A stretch of 64,000 bases of DNA from Pegoplata infirma (lineage: Eukaryota; Arthropoda; Insecta; Diptera; Anthomyiidae), in the NCBI GenBank assembly GCA_963921195.1, contig OY992537.1, positions 74,654,894-74,718,893 of the forward strand, read 5' to 3'. Each line of letters opens with the position of its first letter. The first letter of the stretch is position 1. The position numbers and the translations under genes are program-made. Of the stretch, positions 35,240-48,082 are shown one piece after another. The notes beneath the pieces are model-generated. The model saw nothing but the letters and a program-made list of their open reading frames with translations, ran no database searches and was not told the origin of the DNA.

Positions 35240-36025
35240 TCAGAGATTTTTCTATATAAACTTTTTCAGACTTCCCGAAAAGCGGGTACAACCACACATG
35301 GGTGCAAAACTGGTGCGACAGCAGGAACCTCGTTTCCTTGTCCTAAAGCTTACATATTTTAAGGAACGTGACTTTCGGAAAATCATTGGCAGTATGGAAA
35401 AACAAAACTCCACATAAAAATAGGCAACTGAAAGATACAAAAAAAACAACGCTAAATATTGGAATCTAAACACATAAGAATAAAAAGCATGTACTACCTT
35501 TAATTATGTTATTATTCCATGCTCATTATTTATTGCACATGCACATGTTTTCATCCCCCCTTTTTAACTGCAATCTGGGAAAAAATGGAAGTTTGTACGA
35601 TTTTGAGATTAAATAATACAATTTCAAATCAAATATATATTAGGTTTTATTATACTTACCAAGTTTCTTGTGCATAAAAAGAAATTCATCCCGAAATTCA
35701 ATAATTTATCATTAAAATAAATAAACAACTCTTTTGTTTATATTTTGATTACAAATGTCATATTTTTTTATTTCACCACACTTTCACAAGTGTGTTGAAA
35801 TACACAGTACCTGTATGTGTGAATAAATTGTTTGAGGTTATGTAGAGTCGGAGGTCTTGTTAGTCTTTGGCTGATGTGATGAAACAAATTTATTTTCGAA
35901 CAGAAAATTAAAAAAAAAAAAATGACACTCAAATTACACTCACAAACAAAATGTTCGTAAAACTAGCAACATAGGGTAGTGTTTAGAAATCAAACAAAAA
36001 CCCTTGTGAGGGCAACCTCACACTA
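35240..36025. other. Unassigned DNA right of the satellite
   Basis: No credible gene. It contains the inverted partner (about 35855-35880) of the repeat at 31957. Confidence 0.4.
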
Positions 36026-37010
36026 CACTCAAAAAAAAAGTGAACTAAAAACTAGAAAAATTATCTAAATTTTGAGTAAAAGAGGGAATGATTAGGCTGC
36101 AAAGATTTTTTTCTTGTTATTTAATTTTAAGCCATTTTTAATTAGAAAATGGGAAAAATTATATTACAATTTAGTTGATTCACATTTTAGAACAAGATTG
36201 GGTCTAGACCCTGTTAACTCGAGACCCCGTTGGGTCCGTTAAGGGTCCCCATAGATTTTGACCCAAAACTTGTGTCCGTTTCGCTCTACCTTGTTTAGTT
36301 TTTGAGATACGTAATAAGGGGCCTGATAAGGTCTTGAGAATCTTAAAAACTGGATAACTAACAAACTATTAATCGGATATTTTGTGGAAGTGTTCTACGA
36401 GTCAAGAGCTACAAAAATGCTGTTGAACCCTTTCTCGTGTTGGCAGTATTTACCGAGATATGTGCACATATAAAATCTTGGAAATTTCAAATTTAAGATC
36501 TAAAACTAGAGTCTTGAGACCTCGACAGATATGCAGAACTAGGCTATTTTTCTTTGTGGTCTTTATTTTGAAAATTTCATTCGTTTCGCTCTATCTCGCT
36601 TAGTTTTCGAGATATCGCCATTTTGAATTTTTAACTAAATTCTAAGAAGTTATTTACTAAAGCAGTACACTTCCTCAATTCAAAGACGAAAAGTACGGTG
36701 ATGTTTTTTTTAGTAAATTTTAACTAAACTTGAGCTAAATTGTTTTTTAAGAAATATGTCTTAAAAATAAAGATACGTTTCTTAGATTTGTGGAAAAATT
36801 CTTTGGCAGTAAGAATTTTTTTCCTAATATTAAAAAATTCCATTTAAAGAAAACTATGAACTAATTATAAGTAAGTGAATTAAACTTGTTTCCTCATAGT
36901 TAAGAAAGTTTCTCATATTTTTGTTAAATTTAACTCAATTTTAGGAAAATTCATGATAAATTTTCAAAGACATTTCTTCCTTAATTTCAGTTATGTCTTT
37001 TTTTTTAGTG
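36026..37010. mobile_element. CACT-type element R2, copy 2, 985 bp
   Basis: The ends CACTCAAAAAAAAAGTG and TCAGTTATGTCTTTTTTTTTAGTG are flanked by TA. It encloses an R3 repeat at about 36250-36640 and the TTAGGAAAATTC body shared with 25237, 46665 and 53930. Confidence 0.72.
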
Positions 37011-37083
37011 TATATACCGTCCACCTGTCTGTGGAAAGCAGGATGCAGTCTCAACCAAAAGAGCTGTAAATTTGGTATATGAG

Positions 37084-37947
37084 TAGGCTGACCATTCGTA
37101 CTGATTTGATAAGTACATGTACTGATTTTTAGTCACGTGTACTGATCAGAATACCTTGTACTGATTTGTACTGATTTTTTAAAATATGTACTGATTGTAC
37201 TGATTTTTGGACATTTCCACATAAAAAATTATTATTATTTTAATCAAAAATTCTGTACCAAAACTATTATTCCCATCAAATAGTTTATTAGAGAAGTTTT
37301 ATAAAAGCTAAGTCTGAAATACTTTCTATTAAAAAATGTCTAGGAATCTAAAAGCTTGTGAGTCCGAACGAAAATTAATCTGCATAAGAAAAGACGCACA
37401 GAATCTGAGTGAGTTTTTGTAGGGAAAAGTTGATAATGATAGATTTTCTATATTTTTAGAAAGAAATTGTAACTGGATGAGTCTAATAAAGATGTGTGGA
37501 TGAGGTAAAGTCATTGGTATTTGCGGGGTTTTATCCGTAAAAAATGGACACAAAATCTGAGGTTTTTCCTATCAAAAAAAAGCTTCAAGAGCACAAGAGT
37601 TTTTTAAAAAATATGTGCTCATGATTCAGGAGTTTTTCTAAAAGGAAGAGAGAGAGATCTCATCGGGGCGATTCTCAAAGGACTTGGTCTCCGTAATGGC
37701 ATTCAAAAATGTTGTCTGTGGTGAGCTTCATTTTCTTTCATTACTACAACTGTTGATCACAGTTTTTTTTAACAGTTGTTTTTACTGAAATATACAATAA
37801 TTCTGTTAATTAAACCAAAGCTTTTTGAGTGTTAAAATATTCGTCATAATTTTTCTTTCCATATGAGTTTTTAGGGAGTTCTTCAGCGAAAAAAATTATA
37901 AAAAAGTAGGTGTACTGGTTTGGGTTCGAGAAAAAATGGTAACCCTA
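37084..37947. mobile_element. hAT-like MITE, 864 bp, uninterrupted copy
   Basis: The ends TAGGCTGACCATTCGTACTG and, inverted, TAGGGTTACCATTTTTTC. An exact 8-bp duplication TATATGAG is at 37076-37083 and 37948-37955. The left subterminal region repeats GTACTGATTT. The interior holds degenerate AGAATCTGAG + GTTTTTNTAGGGAAAAG units resembling the 35-bp satellite. It is the empty-site reference for two insertions in the copy at 54597. Confidence 0.93.
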
Positions 37948-38421
37948 TATATGAGTGCATTTTTACATTTTGAAGAGTACACTAAGAAAATTACACTAAA
38001 AAAATTATGGCATTAACTGTTTGTAGTTTATTTAAAAATTTTTACGTTTTGTCGTTTTTAAAAGAAAAACATTTGTTTAATGTTCAGTTTTTTTTAATGA
38101 CTATTTCTGTTCTTTGTTTCAAAAATAACAACATAAAAAATAGAGACATTCATTAGCTTTCAATGTTAAAAGTAAAAATAAGTGATTCTTCTTTAATTTT
38201 TAATGATTTGTGTAAGTTTTTTTTTCAAATTGTTGGCATTTTTTAAGGAGATATCATTAATTTTTAGCTACTTGTATGGGTTATTTTTTTGAAGAAAAAA
38301 ATCAAAAAATTATTTATAAAAATATAAAAACAGGTTTGTATCAAGTGACTTTGGCACGATGGATGTAGTTAATTGCTGGATCGAATCCCCAAAATTTTAT
38401 TAAAATTTTTTAAAAAAATAA

Positions 38422-39122
38422 CACCGCTCTACAAATCTGAGGTTTGTCGCTGCGTTTTGAATGAAACCAAAAAAAGTTTTTAGGTTTTGGCTTCCCGATT
38501 CCAAAACGGTCACTCAAATTTTTCTATCACGTCACAATTTTGAGAAAATCGCAGTTAAAGTGTCAAAAACGGCCCATTTTGGCCATTTTTGAGCGCCTAT
38601 AAAATAAGACCCTGACATGCGACTGACTTGATTTCAAGCTCATTCGAAAGTGCGTAATTTTCTTTTTAAGACAAAATCAAGTTTTCTTGGAATTTAATTT
38701 TTTATAATGGTGAAAAAATCATTAGGCACAAGTGCTATAAATTCAATATTTACGTGTGTATTTGTATGGAAATTTGTTAAAAAACACTGTGTAAATAAAC
38801 TAAATATTAAAAAAATGGAAGGTTTTTTGTTAATGATTTATTTACCATTTTAGTAAATTAAATTCCAAGAACATTTTATCTTGTCTTATAAAGAAAATTA
38901 CATACTTTTGAATGAGCTTGATGCCAAGTCAATCGCATAACAGGATCTTATGTTGTAAGCTTTCAAAAAGGGTCCACAATGGGCTTTTTAGGCACTTTAA
39001 CCGCGAAAAACTCAAAATCCTGACGTGATAGACACATTTGGGTCGCGGGTTTGGAATGAGCGAAACAAACACTACCTAAATCACTTACCAGAATCCAATA
39101 CGCATTTTCATGTTGAGCTGTG
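38422..39122. mobile_element. PIF/Harbinger-like palindromic MITE, copy C, 701 bp
   Basis: The ends CACCGCTCTACAAATCTGAG and CATGTTGAGCTGTG are flanked by TAA on both sides. It is the opposite orientation of copy B and the same length. Confidence 0.88.
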
Positions 39123-39125
39123 TAA

Positions 39126-40150
39126 TATATCCACTTATTGAAAAACACAGCAAATGTTACATTATTAACGAAAAAAATATCATTTCGGCCAGACAAGTAT
39201 TTCGGTTTCAAAGTTGACATTGAAAAATAATTGAGTCCAGTTGGGCAGCAAATTAAAAATGGTTCAAAATATGCATTTTGGGTAAAATATGCAAAAATAT
39301 GCCCTAACGAATCGATGTCATTTTCAAGAAAATTCTTTGATTCAGAAAGATATTTGGTATTTTCTGTTCTTAGACTAACAGGAAATATCCTTCCTCTCCT
39401 TGTTCATAAGGTATTAAAAATAAATGAAAATCCTGTCAAAATGAAAATCCTGTAAATCGGTTTTAGTGTGCTAACAAATGAAGGGGTTATAAACCCTAGT
39501 ATCCAAATATGTTAAATATATAAGTAAATACATAGTAATTATAATAATTAAATATTACATTTATTAATTTTTAATTTCGCAACTGTAATTATTTTATTAA
39601 TAACTTATTGTTAGTTTTTAACATATCCGTGTTAGTTAGCAATTAATGGAATGTTGTTTGATCTTTAAATTATTTTAGATAGGTAACCCAAGCAAAATAT
39701 ATGGATTTTTTGTTCCATACAGTGGCGAATTATCATCTGAGATTTTTTCTGTCCTCCTAAGAAAGAATGTCATATCTCCATTTTAGAAGTTTTGAGATAT
39801 TAAGGTTTTACGGGTTTTGTCTTTCCCACCTTAGAATTAAATCTTTTTGTATATCTATAAATATTTAAATAATATCATTTACAGTTGAAAATGGGTATTT
39901 TAAGCTTAACATAAAACTCTGAAACTCATTTACGGTTTCAAATCTGCCCTTACCTCAATTATAAAATTTTGGCACTTGAGACTTTCTTTTTTAGGACGGC
40001 AGGATTAGTTTTTACCTTTTCCGGTTTATGTTCTACAACAGATTTTTTATTCGTTCGATATTGATTTAAAAGTTCACAATTTTAACCAAAACAAATGAGA
40101 TGTTAAATTTGACTTAACCGAATACAAGAAATACCCTCCACAATGCCGAA
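39126..40150. other. Unassigned AT-rich DNA
   Basis: No gene, array or TSD-bounded element recognised. Confidence 0.4.
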
Positions 40151-41715
40151 AATATTTTGAACTAGCTGGCCCGGTCCGCGTTGCTGGCCCAAATATAAGA
40201 TCAGTGTTATATTTCGCCTCGCTTCAAATATATAGCCTTGCAAAAAATGTAATGAATTTCTTAGCTTAGAAAAATTTGTGGGCGTGGTTTTAAAGACACG
40301 ATTAGGCAGAAAATCGTCTTCAAATTATATTTTAGGAACTAAAAAAAAAATCACCATGTCTTCGAATTTGCGAACAGTACAAATTTAAAGCTTCCATTTT
40401 TCCGGGACACTTTTCTCATTTACATTTCCTTAAAAACCTAATTAGAACTATAATTAACGTAAAAAATCGGTCAAATTATTAGTAGTTGACATATTTAGAC
40501 AAAAGTGTTCGTTAAAATTTGTGTCTCCTATTTTAGATATATTAAAAAAATTGGGAGTGTACAAATTTTCTTTACGTAAAAACCTTAGTTGTACTATCAC
40601 GAACGTCAACAAATACTACTAATAGCCAAATCGGCCATACGGTTCTTCTTTTTGAGATATATCGAAATAAGTAAAAGTGGGTGTGAACAATTTTTATTTT
40701 CATTTAAACCTAAGTTGGACTATGACGAACATTTAAAAAAAAAATGTTAAGTCAAATCGATCCAGCCGTTTTCCGATTTAAGATATATCGAAAAAAGGGA
40801 CGCGTAAAGGTGAGCGTGATTAATTTGTTTTCCGAAAAAGCCTAAGACGAACATTTAAGAAAAAATATTATCCATATCGGTCAGTTCTCAAGTGATGCGA
40901 TTACCAACGAACTACATTTAATTTTATTTATATTTTATTATTCTATATTTTATTTTTCTATAGATCAAATTTTATATGTATCGAAAAAAAGAGTCGGTGG
41001 ACAATTTTTCTTACCGTAAAAACCTTATTTGAATTTTACCAACTTGGTCCATCCATTCAAAAGTGGGCGTAGAAATGGAAAATTATTCTTTCCGAAATAC
41101 CTCAGTTAGACTATGATGAACATTAAAAACAAAATATGACAAATTGATCCAGCCATTCCATGATTTAAAATACATATATCGGGAAAAGTGAGAAAGTTGG
41201 CGTGGACAATTTTTCTTTCCTTAAAAATCGTTTTCTATGTTCTTTCGATACAAAGAAATTTTACTATCCGTAAAAACCTTAGTTGAATTATGGAAAACAT
41301 TTTCAACAAAAATTAGCCAAAGTGGGCGTGGTCAATTTCTTTTTTCGTAAAAAACAAAGTCGAATATTATAAAAATTCAGTTAAAAAAAAAATTAGTAAA
41401 ATCGGTGCAGCCATTCTCAGATTTTAGATAAATTGAAAAAGTGGGCGTGGTCGATTTTTCTTTCAGTGAAAACTTAAATTGGATTACTATGAACATGTAA
41501 ATAAAAAATTACCCAAATCGGTGCAGCCGTTTTCCGATTTTAGATAAATCAAAAAAAGTGGGCGTAAAAGTGGGCGTGGTCAATTTTTCATTACGTAAAA
41601 ACCTTAGTTGGACTATGACGAACATTTCAAAAAAAAATTGTCCAAATCGGTCCAGCCGTTCTCAACTGATGCGGTTACCAACGAACGACAATTGATTTTT
41701 ATTTATATAGAAGAT
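40150..41715 (+). repeat. Degenerate tandem repeat, about 130-bp unit, about 10 copies
   Basis: The unit runs GTGGGCGTGGTCAATTTTTC, CGTAAAAACCTTAGTTGGAC, TATGACGAACATTT, AAATCGGTCCAGCCGTTCTC, then AGATAWATCGAAAAA. It ends at 41690-41715 with ACGACAATTGATTTTTATTT and ATATAGAAGATAGAT, which looks like a retroelement or SINE-type 3' end. The head GCTGGCCCGGTCCGCGTTGC is near 40165. No protein frame. Confidence 0.7.
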
Positions 41716-41766
41716 AGATAAAGGTGAATACAAATTTTGACAAGAAAAATTTTAGTTCCTTAAATT

Positions 41767-42298
41767 TTTATACCCTCCAACTACAGTATGGGGGTATACT
41801 CACTTTGTCATTCCGTGTGTAACGCATCAAAATATCGGTCTAGGACCCCATAAAGTATATATATTTATGATCAGTGATCGATTCTAAGACATTCTAGCGA
41901 TGTCCGTCCGTCCGTCCGTCCGTCTGTCCGTCTGTAGTTAACACGATGCAGTCCAAAACAAAAGAGCTAGACTCCCGACATTTGGCACAAATATGTCTTA
42001 TGTTAATAGGCAGGTTAAGTTCGTAAATGAGCCAAATCGGACCAGGGGGAAAAAAGTTCCCCCTTGAAGAACTAAACCAACCTCTGAAAAAATACACCTT
42101 TTTACATGTTTTTTTTGTATTTTTGTTAAATAAATGAAACATTTGTTATATTTATCGGGATGGGAAGATGCTGTCAACATCCCCCACTAACCCCCATCCC
42201 CCCCCCCAAAAAAAAACAAACGCCCCTGACATTTTTTTTTTTTTACATTTTGGAGGGTATAAAAGATTCGGCACAGCCGAATTTAACACTCTTACTTG
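41767..42298 (+). mobile_element. DINE-1/mini-me-like element, copy C, 532 bp
   Basis: Same start (TATACCCTCCAAC), TATAAAGTATATAT core, GTCC/GTCT run at 41900-41935, and end hairpin GATTCGGCACAGCCGAAT with CTTACTTG as copy B. The two copies are highly similar, suggesting fairly recent activity. Confidence 0.85.
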
Positions 42299-43044
42299 TT
42301 TTTCATCAAAAATGTTAATGAAAAAACAAAAATTAAAGTGATAAAAAAAAAAATTGACAATAAAACATAATTTTAACAAAAAAAAAATAAGTTTTTGATG
42401 ACAAATAATTACGTTGCGTTTTATTCACCAGCTGGTGAAATTTTGTTTTATTCAACAGCAGGTGAGGTATTATCCAAGTTACAAACCTTTTTGGTTGTAA
42501 GAAACTGAAAACAGTAATATTTTTTTTTTTTCAATCTTCATTTCATACTATGATACAGTTGTTGTTAAAATCAATAACTGAATTTAAAACAAAAAAATCT
42601 GTAAAATTACAAAAAAAAATGTATATAATACATAAGTGGCGTCAAGAGCCAACGTTATTGAAATTGGCAACCTTTGTTTTTAATACAATAGCAAATCATT
42701 CCAAAGCAATGATTAATCATCGTTTTAACAGCTGACTAATTAAGTCTAATGCATTGACAAAAATCCTATCATAATATTTCTAAATTTGATACTACCAGAT
42801 TATATTATTTACATGTAAGAATTCTAAAATGTATGTTAAAACAAATTTATTTTTCGTTATTTGATGTTACTTTTTATTACATAAAAAATTAATGCATTTT
42901 TAAGTGCATTTCTTTGTGATAAAGCTTTTGTTCAAACAAGGAAGTAATTCGACTAAAATGTTTAAAAATACGAGGTATCCAGGTCTTTGGTTTGGGGGGC
43001 ATGTCTTTACTTAAAAATTACAGGGAAATTCAGGTCGGAGATAT

Positions 43045-43990
43045 TTTTCCTATAGAAACAGTTTCAGATTCTGAGACATTTCTAAGATTCTTAGAAATTT
43101 TTCCAACAAAACGCGTCACAGATTCTGAGACATTTTTCTCATAGCAAAAGTCTCAGATTCTGAGAAATTTTACTTATAGAAAAAGTCCCAGTTTCTGAGA
43201 CATTTTTCTTATAGAAAAAGTCTCAGATTCTGAGATATTTTTCCTATAGAAAAAGTCTCAGATTCTGATACATTTTTCTTAGATAAAAAGTCTCAGACTC
43301 TTTGACATTTTTCTTATAAAAAAGGTCTCAGACTCTAAAATATTTTTCTTTAAAAAATAATCTCAGATTCTAAGAAATTTTTCTTATAGAAAAAGTTTAA
43401 GATTTTATAGAAAAAAACTCATATAGAAAAAGTCCCACATTCTGAGACATTTCTCTTATAGAAAAAGTCTCAGATTCTGAGACATTTTTCTTATAGAAAA
43501 AGTCTCAGATTCTGAGACATTTTTCTTATAGAAAAAGTCTCAGATTCTGAGACATTTTTCTTATAGAAAAAGTCTCAGATTCTGAGACATTTTTCTTATA
43601 GAAAAAGTCTCAGATTCTGAGACATTTTTCTTATAGAAAAAGTCTCAGATTCTGAGACATTTTTCTTATAGAAAAAGTCTCAGATTCTGAGACATTTTTC
43701 TTATAGAAAAAGTCTCAGATTCTGAGACATTTTTCTTATAGAAAAAGTCTCAGATTCTGAGACATTTTTCTTATAGAAAAAGTCTCAGATTCTGAGACAT
43801 TTTTCTTATAGAAAAAGTCTCAGGTTCTGAGACATTTTTCTTATAGAAAAAGTCTCAGATTCTGAGACATTTTTCTTATAGAAAAAGTCTCAGATTCTTG
43901 GAAATTTTTCTTATAGAAAAAGTCTCAGATTCTGAGATATTTTTCTTATAGAAAAAGTTTTAGATTGTGAGACATGTTTCTTGTAGAAAA
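43045..43990 (+). repeat. 35-bp satellite array, second locus, about 27 units
   Basis: Same monomer as 33045-34830 but with TTTTTCTTATAG in place of TTTTTCCTATAG in nearly every central unit. The edges are degenerate on both sides. Confidence 0.95.
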
Positions 43991-43999
43991 AGTCTAAGA

Positions 44000-44890
44000 T
44001 TTTTCGTAGGCATTTCTTCTAGAAATAAATTCTCTGATTTTCTTTCTTTGTTTTTTTTAGATATGGCAGAACGAACACTTTTACTTGTTTTGACTAATTA
44101 TAGACTATTCCAAAAAAAGGTTTTTAGCAACACTGATTTGCGTATATAATTATATGAATGAAATTAAATTCAAAGAATACCCACCACATTATTTTGATTG
44201 TTCAAACTCAAATTATATTCTTCAGCATACAATGATAATTACCGATTACACTCAAAGTCAACAACACGTTCTTAAATATTTTTTATTTTTTTGGTTTTTT
44301 ATTAATTTAATGATTTTTTTTTTTTTTAATTTTTAGACATGTTTATTTTGAGTTTTATTTTCAATACTTTTAAATTTATATTCACAGCAAATATATTTAA
44401 TTGCACTTATGAGTAAAACATGATTTTTTTTACATTTCTCATGTATTTTTAAAATAATTTTTAAGTTTTTATTTTTAGAATTTCCAAAAAAAATTTTAAA
44501 TTGATTAAAAATTGTACGTGGTTATGGGTCACAAATTGTTTATTTGTCGGTGTTTGTTAAGTATAGCGCGCGTTTTATTCCCGTTTGTTCGTTATCGAAT
44601 GATAGAATTAAATTGAATGCTAGAATGTGTTGTGGAATTAATGTTTGGTGAAATATTTTTTTTTTTACAACTTTGAGAAATAAACGCTTGTACTGAAATA
44701 AATCGTCAAGTTGAACTTATACTCATACATTATTAAATGAAATTATCATTCAATTGTTTTCGCGTTTTCGAACACAAGAAATTATTCTGGAGTAAATTGC
44801 ATGATAACAAGAAAAATATAATTTCAAAAGTTTAACACAGTGGAGAAATTTTTTTCAGATCAATTAAATAGAATAACGGATTTGACATAT
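44000..44890. other. Unassigned AT-rich DNA
   Basis: No gene or bounded element. Long T runs near 44300 and 44650. A truncated DINE start follows at about 44897-45000 (CTCTAACCAACAGTGTGG, GTGTAACGCATCGAAATA). Confidence 0.4.
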
Positions 44891-45009
44891 ATTTTTTATA
44901 CACTCTAACCAACAGTGTGGATATACTCACTTGCCACTGTCAATCACTGACATGCCGTGTGTAACGCATCGAAATATAGGTAGGGGAACCTATAACGTAT
45001 ATAAGGCAT

Positions 45010-46660
45010 TCCACACCAAATGTCCCACTACAGAAAACATGTGTCCCGTAAATTTCTGAATAGGTTGTTTGGATAGCCCTATATGGAACTAAGAAAATTG
45101 CGTTTTTGGTTTTTCAAATTTTCAAAAACTGGGCTTAGAAGGCGTGGTCACAAATTGGAAAATATTACATTCTTATATAGTTTTGTATGGGCTATCGATA
45201 ATTTTTTTTTTTGGAAAATTTTCAGAACCCGTTCTGAAATTTTCCATGTTTTTAAAAGTCAATTTATCAAAAATCCGGCCACTTTTTTTTAAAGTTTAGA
45301 TGTTTGTCCATCCACACAAAAAAATTCAGAAACACGTTCTTCGTTTTTTTTCGAGAAAATCGCATTTGAATTTTAAATTTCATAACAATTTTGTAATTTG
45401 CTTGTATTTTCTTGTTTTAAAGTTGCGAATGAGTATTATTAATTGCATAAATATTTCTCATACGCTCTGTTGAAACAAGAAAATACAAGCAAATTAGAAA
45501 ATTGTAATGAAATTTAAAATTCAAATGCGATTTTCTCTAAAAAAACCGAAGAACGTGTTTTTGAATTTTTTTGTGTGGATGGACAACATCTTAACTTAAA
45601 AAAAAATTAAAAAAAAGTGGCCGGATTTTTGATAAATTGACTTTTTTAAAAAATGGAAAATTTCAGAACGGGTTCTGAAAATTTTCCTCGATAGGAGGAT
45701 CTATTTTAATCGATAGCCCATACAAAATTATATAAGAATGTAAATTTTTGAGATTGTGGTGTATACCAGCGGTTACCAACCTTTTTGGCTCGCGTACCCC
45801 TAATTTCATATTTTATTAGCCGCGTACCCCCAAACGAGTTTTTTCTCATATAAAAATTAGAGTTAATTTTGAAATTTTTGATCTGCGGGTATTGTCATTT
45901 TTTTTAAGGATTTAGGGGAGATCAAACAATGGTGTTACGTTTTTTTTGGAAAAATGTTTGCTCCTTGGGGTGGTTCAATCCATCTGAAGCTGATTTTTCT
46001 GCAGAGCAAAAACAGCTAAAAATATTGCAAATCTGATTTCACCAGTCGATTCTACATCAAAAATTAAAACAACGAACGTTTTTTTAACTCTTTAAAAAAG
46101 TTCCAAAAACCCATCACAGGGGGCGGAAATATTATATTTTTAATTTGTGTTAAATTTTTTTTAATACGAGGGCAGATCAATAATTCCGTGACTTTTTGAA
46201 TGAAACAACCTCGTATATACAATAAAATTTCATTTTGGAGCTTAACAAAATGGCACCAAAATTTCCACTTTATCACAACCCGTCTCAAAAATGCCCAAAA
46301 ACACTTTTTTTGAGAACTTTGACATAAATTTTCTCAAAAACCTGACATCATAGAAAAATTTGAGAACCATATTCGGAATCAGCATCGAAAGATTAATCGA
46401 AAACAAGTGGTCGGATATCAAAATATCATAAAAAAATATCGCAAAACATGCTCTCTAAATTGCACAAAAATACGTTCTTTGTGAATTTTTACCTTAACTT
46501 TCGTAAAAACCGGACGTTATGGAAAACTTTGGATGCCAGATACGGAACCAGCATTGAAAGGTTAATCTATTACTAAAATTTTGCGTACCCCCGCGGACAG
46601 TTTCGCGTACCCCCTAGTGGTACGCGTACCATAGGTTGGTAACCGCTGGTGTATTACGTC
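45010..46660. mobile_element. Family E hairpin element with a nested hAT
   Basis: It begins GGCATTCCACACCAAATGTC. The region 45145-45765 is a giant hairpin with about 300-bp arms (e.g. AATTGACTTTTTTAAAAAATGG against CCATGTTTTTAAAAGTCAATT), centred near 45445. The right end GATTGTGGTGTAT continues after the nested element at 46649. It truncates a DINE copy on its left. Confidence 0.72.
45767..46648. mobile_element. hAT (Charlie-like ends) MITE, 882 bp, nested
   Basis: The ends CAGCGGTTACCAACCTTTTT and GGTTGGTAACCGCTG match the typical CAGNGGTT..CAACC hAT termini. The flanks GTGTATAC and GTGTATTAC look like an 8-bp duplication with a one-base change. GCGTACCCC repeats are subterminal. It contains a 50-bp ATACGAGGG...CCTCGTAT hairpin at about 46165-46215. 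Confidence 0.8.
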
Positions 46661-46983
46661 CTAAAACTGAATTTTTTGAACTAAATTTTGTTTTAAGAAA
46701 TATGTCTTAAAAATAAAGATTTTTTTTTCAATTATTTTGGGAAAATTTCTTTGGCAGTAAGAATTCCTTCCACGTATTAGGGAATTCCATTTAAGGAAAA
46801 TTATGGCCTATTTAACAGTCCATGAACTAAAATATTTTCCTAAAAGTTAGGAAAATTTCCCAACTTTTAGTTAATTTTAACTAAATTGATGGAAAATTTA
46901 TAAACTATTTTGAAGAAAAATTTTCCAAAGTTTAAGTTTTTTCTTTTTTTTTGAGTGTACCCATTTCGTTGGAGCAAACTACA

Positions 46984-47281
46984 TAGAAATGGGCACATGA
47001 GCAGATTTGTGCGTGATGACGCGTGAGTGTGACAAGAACTCAATTTTAATCCCGAGATGTTGAGCGAATTTGAGTGGGGGAAAAAATTGTGTCGATTTTT
47101 TGTGGGTTTACGCGATTTATGTTCTCTTAATATTTCCTTTTTTTCTCGAAAAAGGCAAAACAAAAATTTGTAAAACTTTAACACTTAAAATTTTGCCCTA
47201 AAAAAACAAAAAAAAAAAATGTTGAATTTGTCGTAAGCGTGAGTGAGTGTGAGTCAAACATCACTCACTCGCCCATCTCTA
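46984..47281. mobile_element. Worn hAT-like MITE
   Basis: The ends TAGAAATGGGCACATGAGC and CACTCACTCGCCCATCTCTA belong to the family of the 997 element. No matching flanking duplication is left. Confidence 0.6.
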
Positions 47282-48082
47282 GCACAAACACAATCGAATT
47301 TGTTCACTTTTCTATTCTACTAAAATACTCAAAACTAATTTTTCTATCAAAACATCTGTAAGATAAATGTTGTTTACTAACGGCATCACACCGGTTGCAG
47401 TTGTTACACAAATGTTGTTGTAACTTACACATATTAATGTAAAAAGTACTTGTGTGTACTGCACAATGAGCGAAATTGAAATGACTGCAAAAACTTTAGG
47501 ATAACATTTTTTTTTAACTTGCTACGAAAAGTGTTAAGAATTAGGGTCAGAAAATGTCTTTAATGTCCCATTGTGCTGTGTTGTGATAGTCATAGTACAT
47601 ACAGTCATATCCGAATGCAGATGCGGATCAAAAAGGGGAAAAAGTTGGGAAATTTTTCCACCAATCTTAATTTGAAAAAGTAAAAAGAATGAAAACAAGT
47701 AGAAAAGTAAAATTCGAATCTATGAATACCCTCTATGAATACCCTCCACAATGCCCTTTTTAAGTGATAGTAAATTTTCTAACGTGAAAAAATAACATTT
47801 TTGATTGGAATATTTAATTTTGTGTAAAACTTTTTTTTTTGAGTGTAAATTTTTTTTTGAGTGTATTTTTTATTGTTTTAGTTTAAAAATATTTTTGAGT
47901 GATAAAAATACGTTGTAAAATATTTTTGTGACTTACCAATGTTTTTAAAACATGTTTAACGGATTTTCAACATGTGAATTTAAGGTGAAACTAATCTGAA
48001 ATTTACGGGTTTGCTAATAACTTTTGAACCACTGGACCGATTTAGCTGAAATTTAAAACGAACCGGACCAGAGGAACAAATA
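47282..48082. other. Unassigned DNA
   Basis: No gene. Scraps of TTTTTTTGAGTGTA ends occur near 47833 and 47860. Confidence 0.4.

Noticed and set aside
46166..46214. Complete mariner element suggested by ATACGAGGG...CCTCGTAT
   Set aside because: Only about 50 bp, a small hairpin within a hAT-like MITE; no transposase or TA-bounded element.
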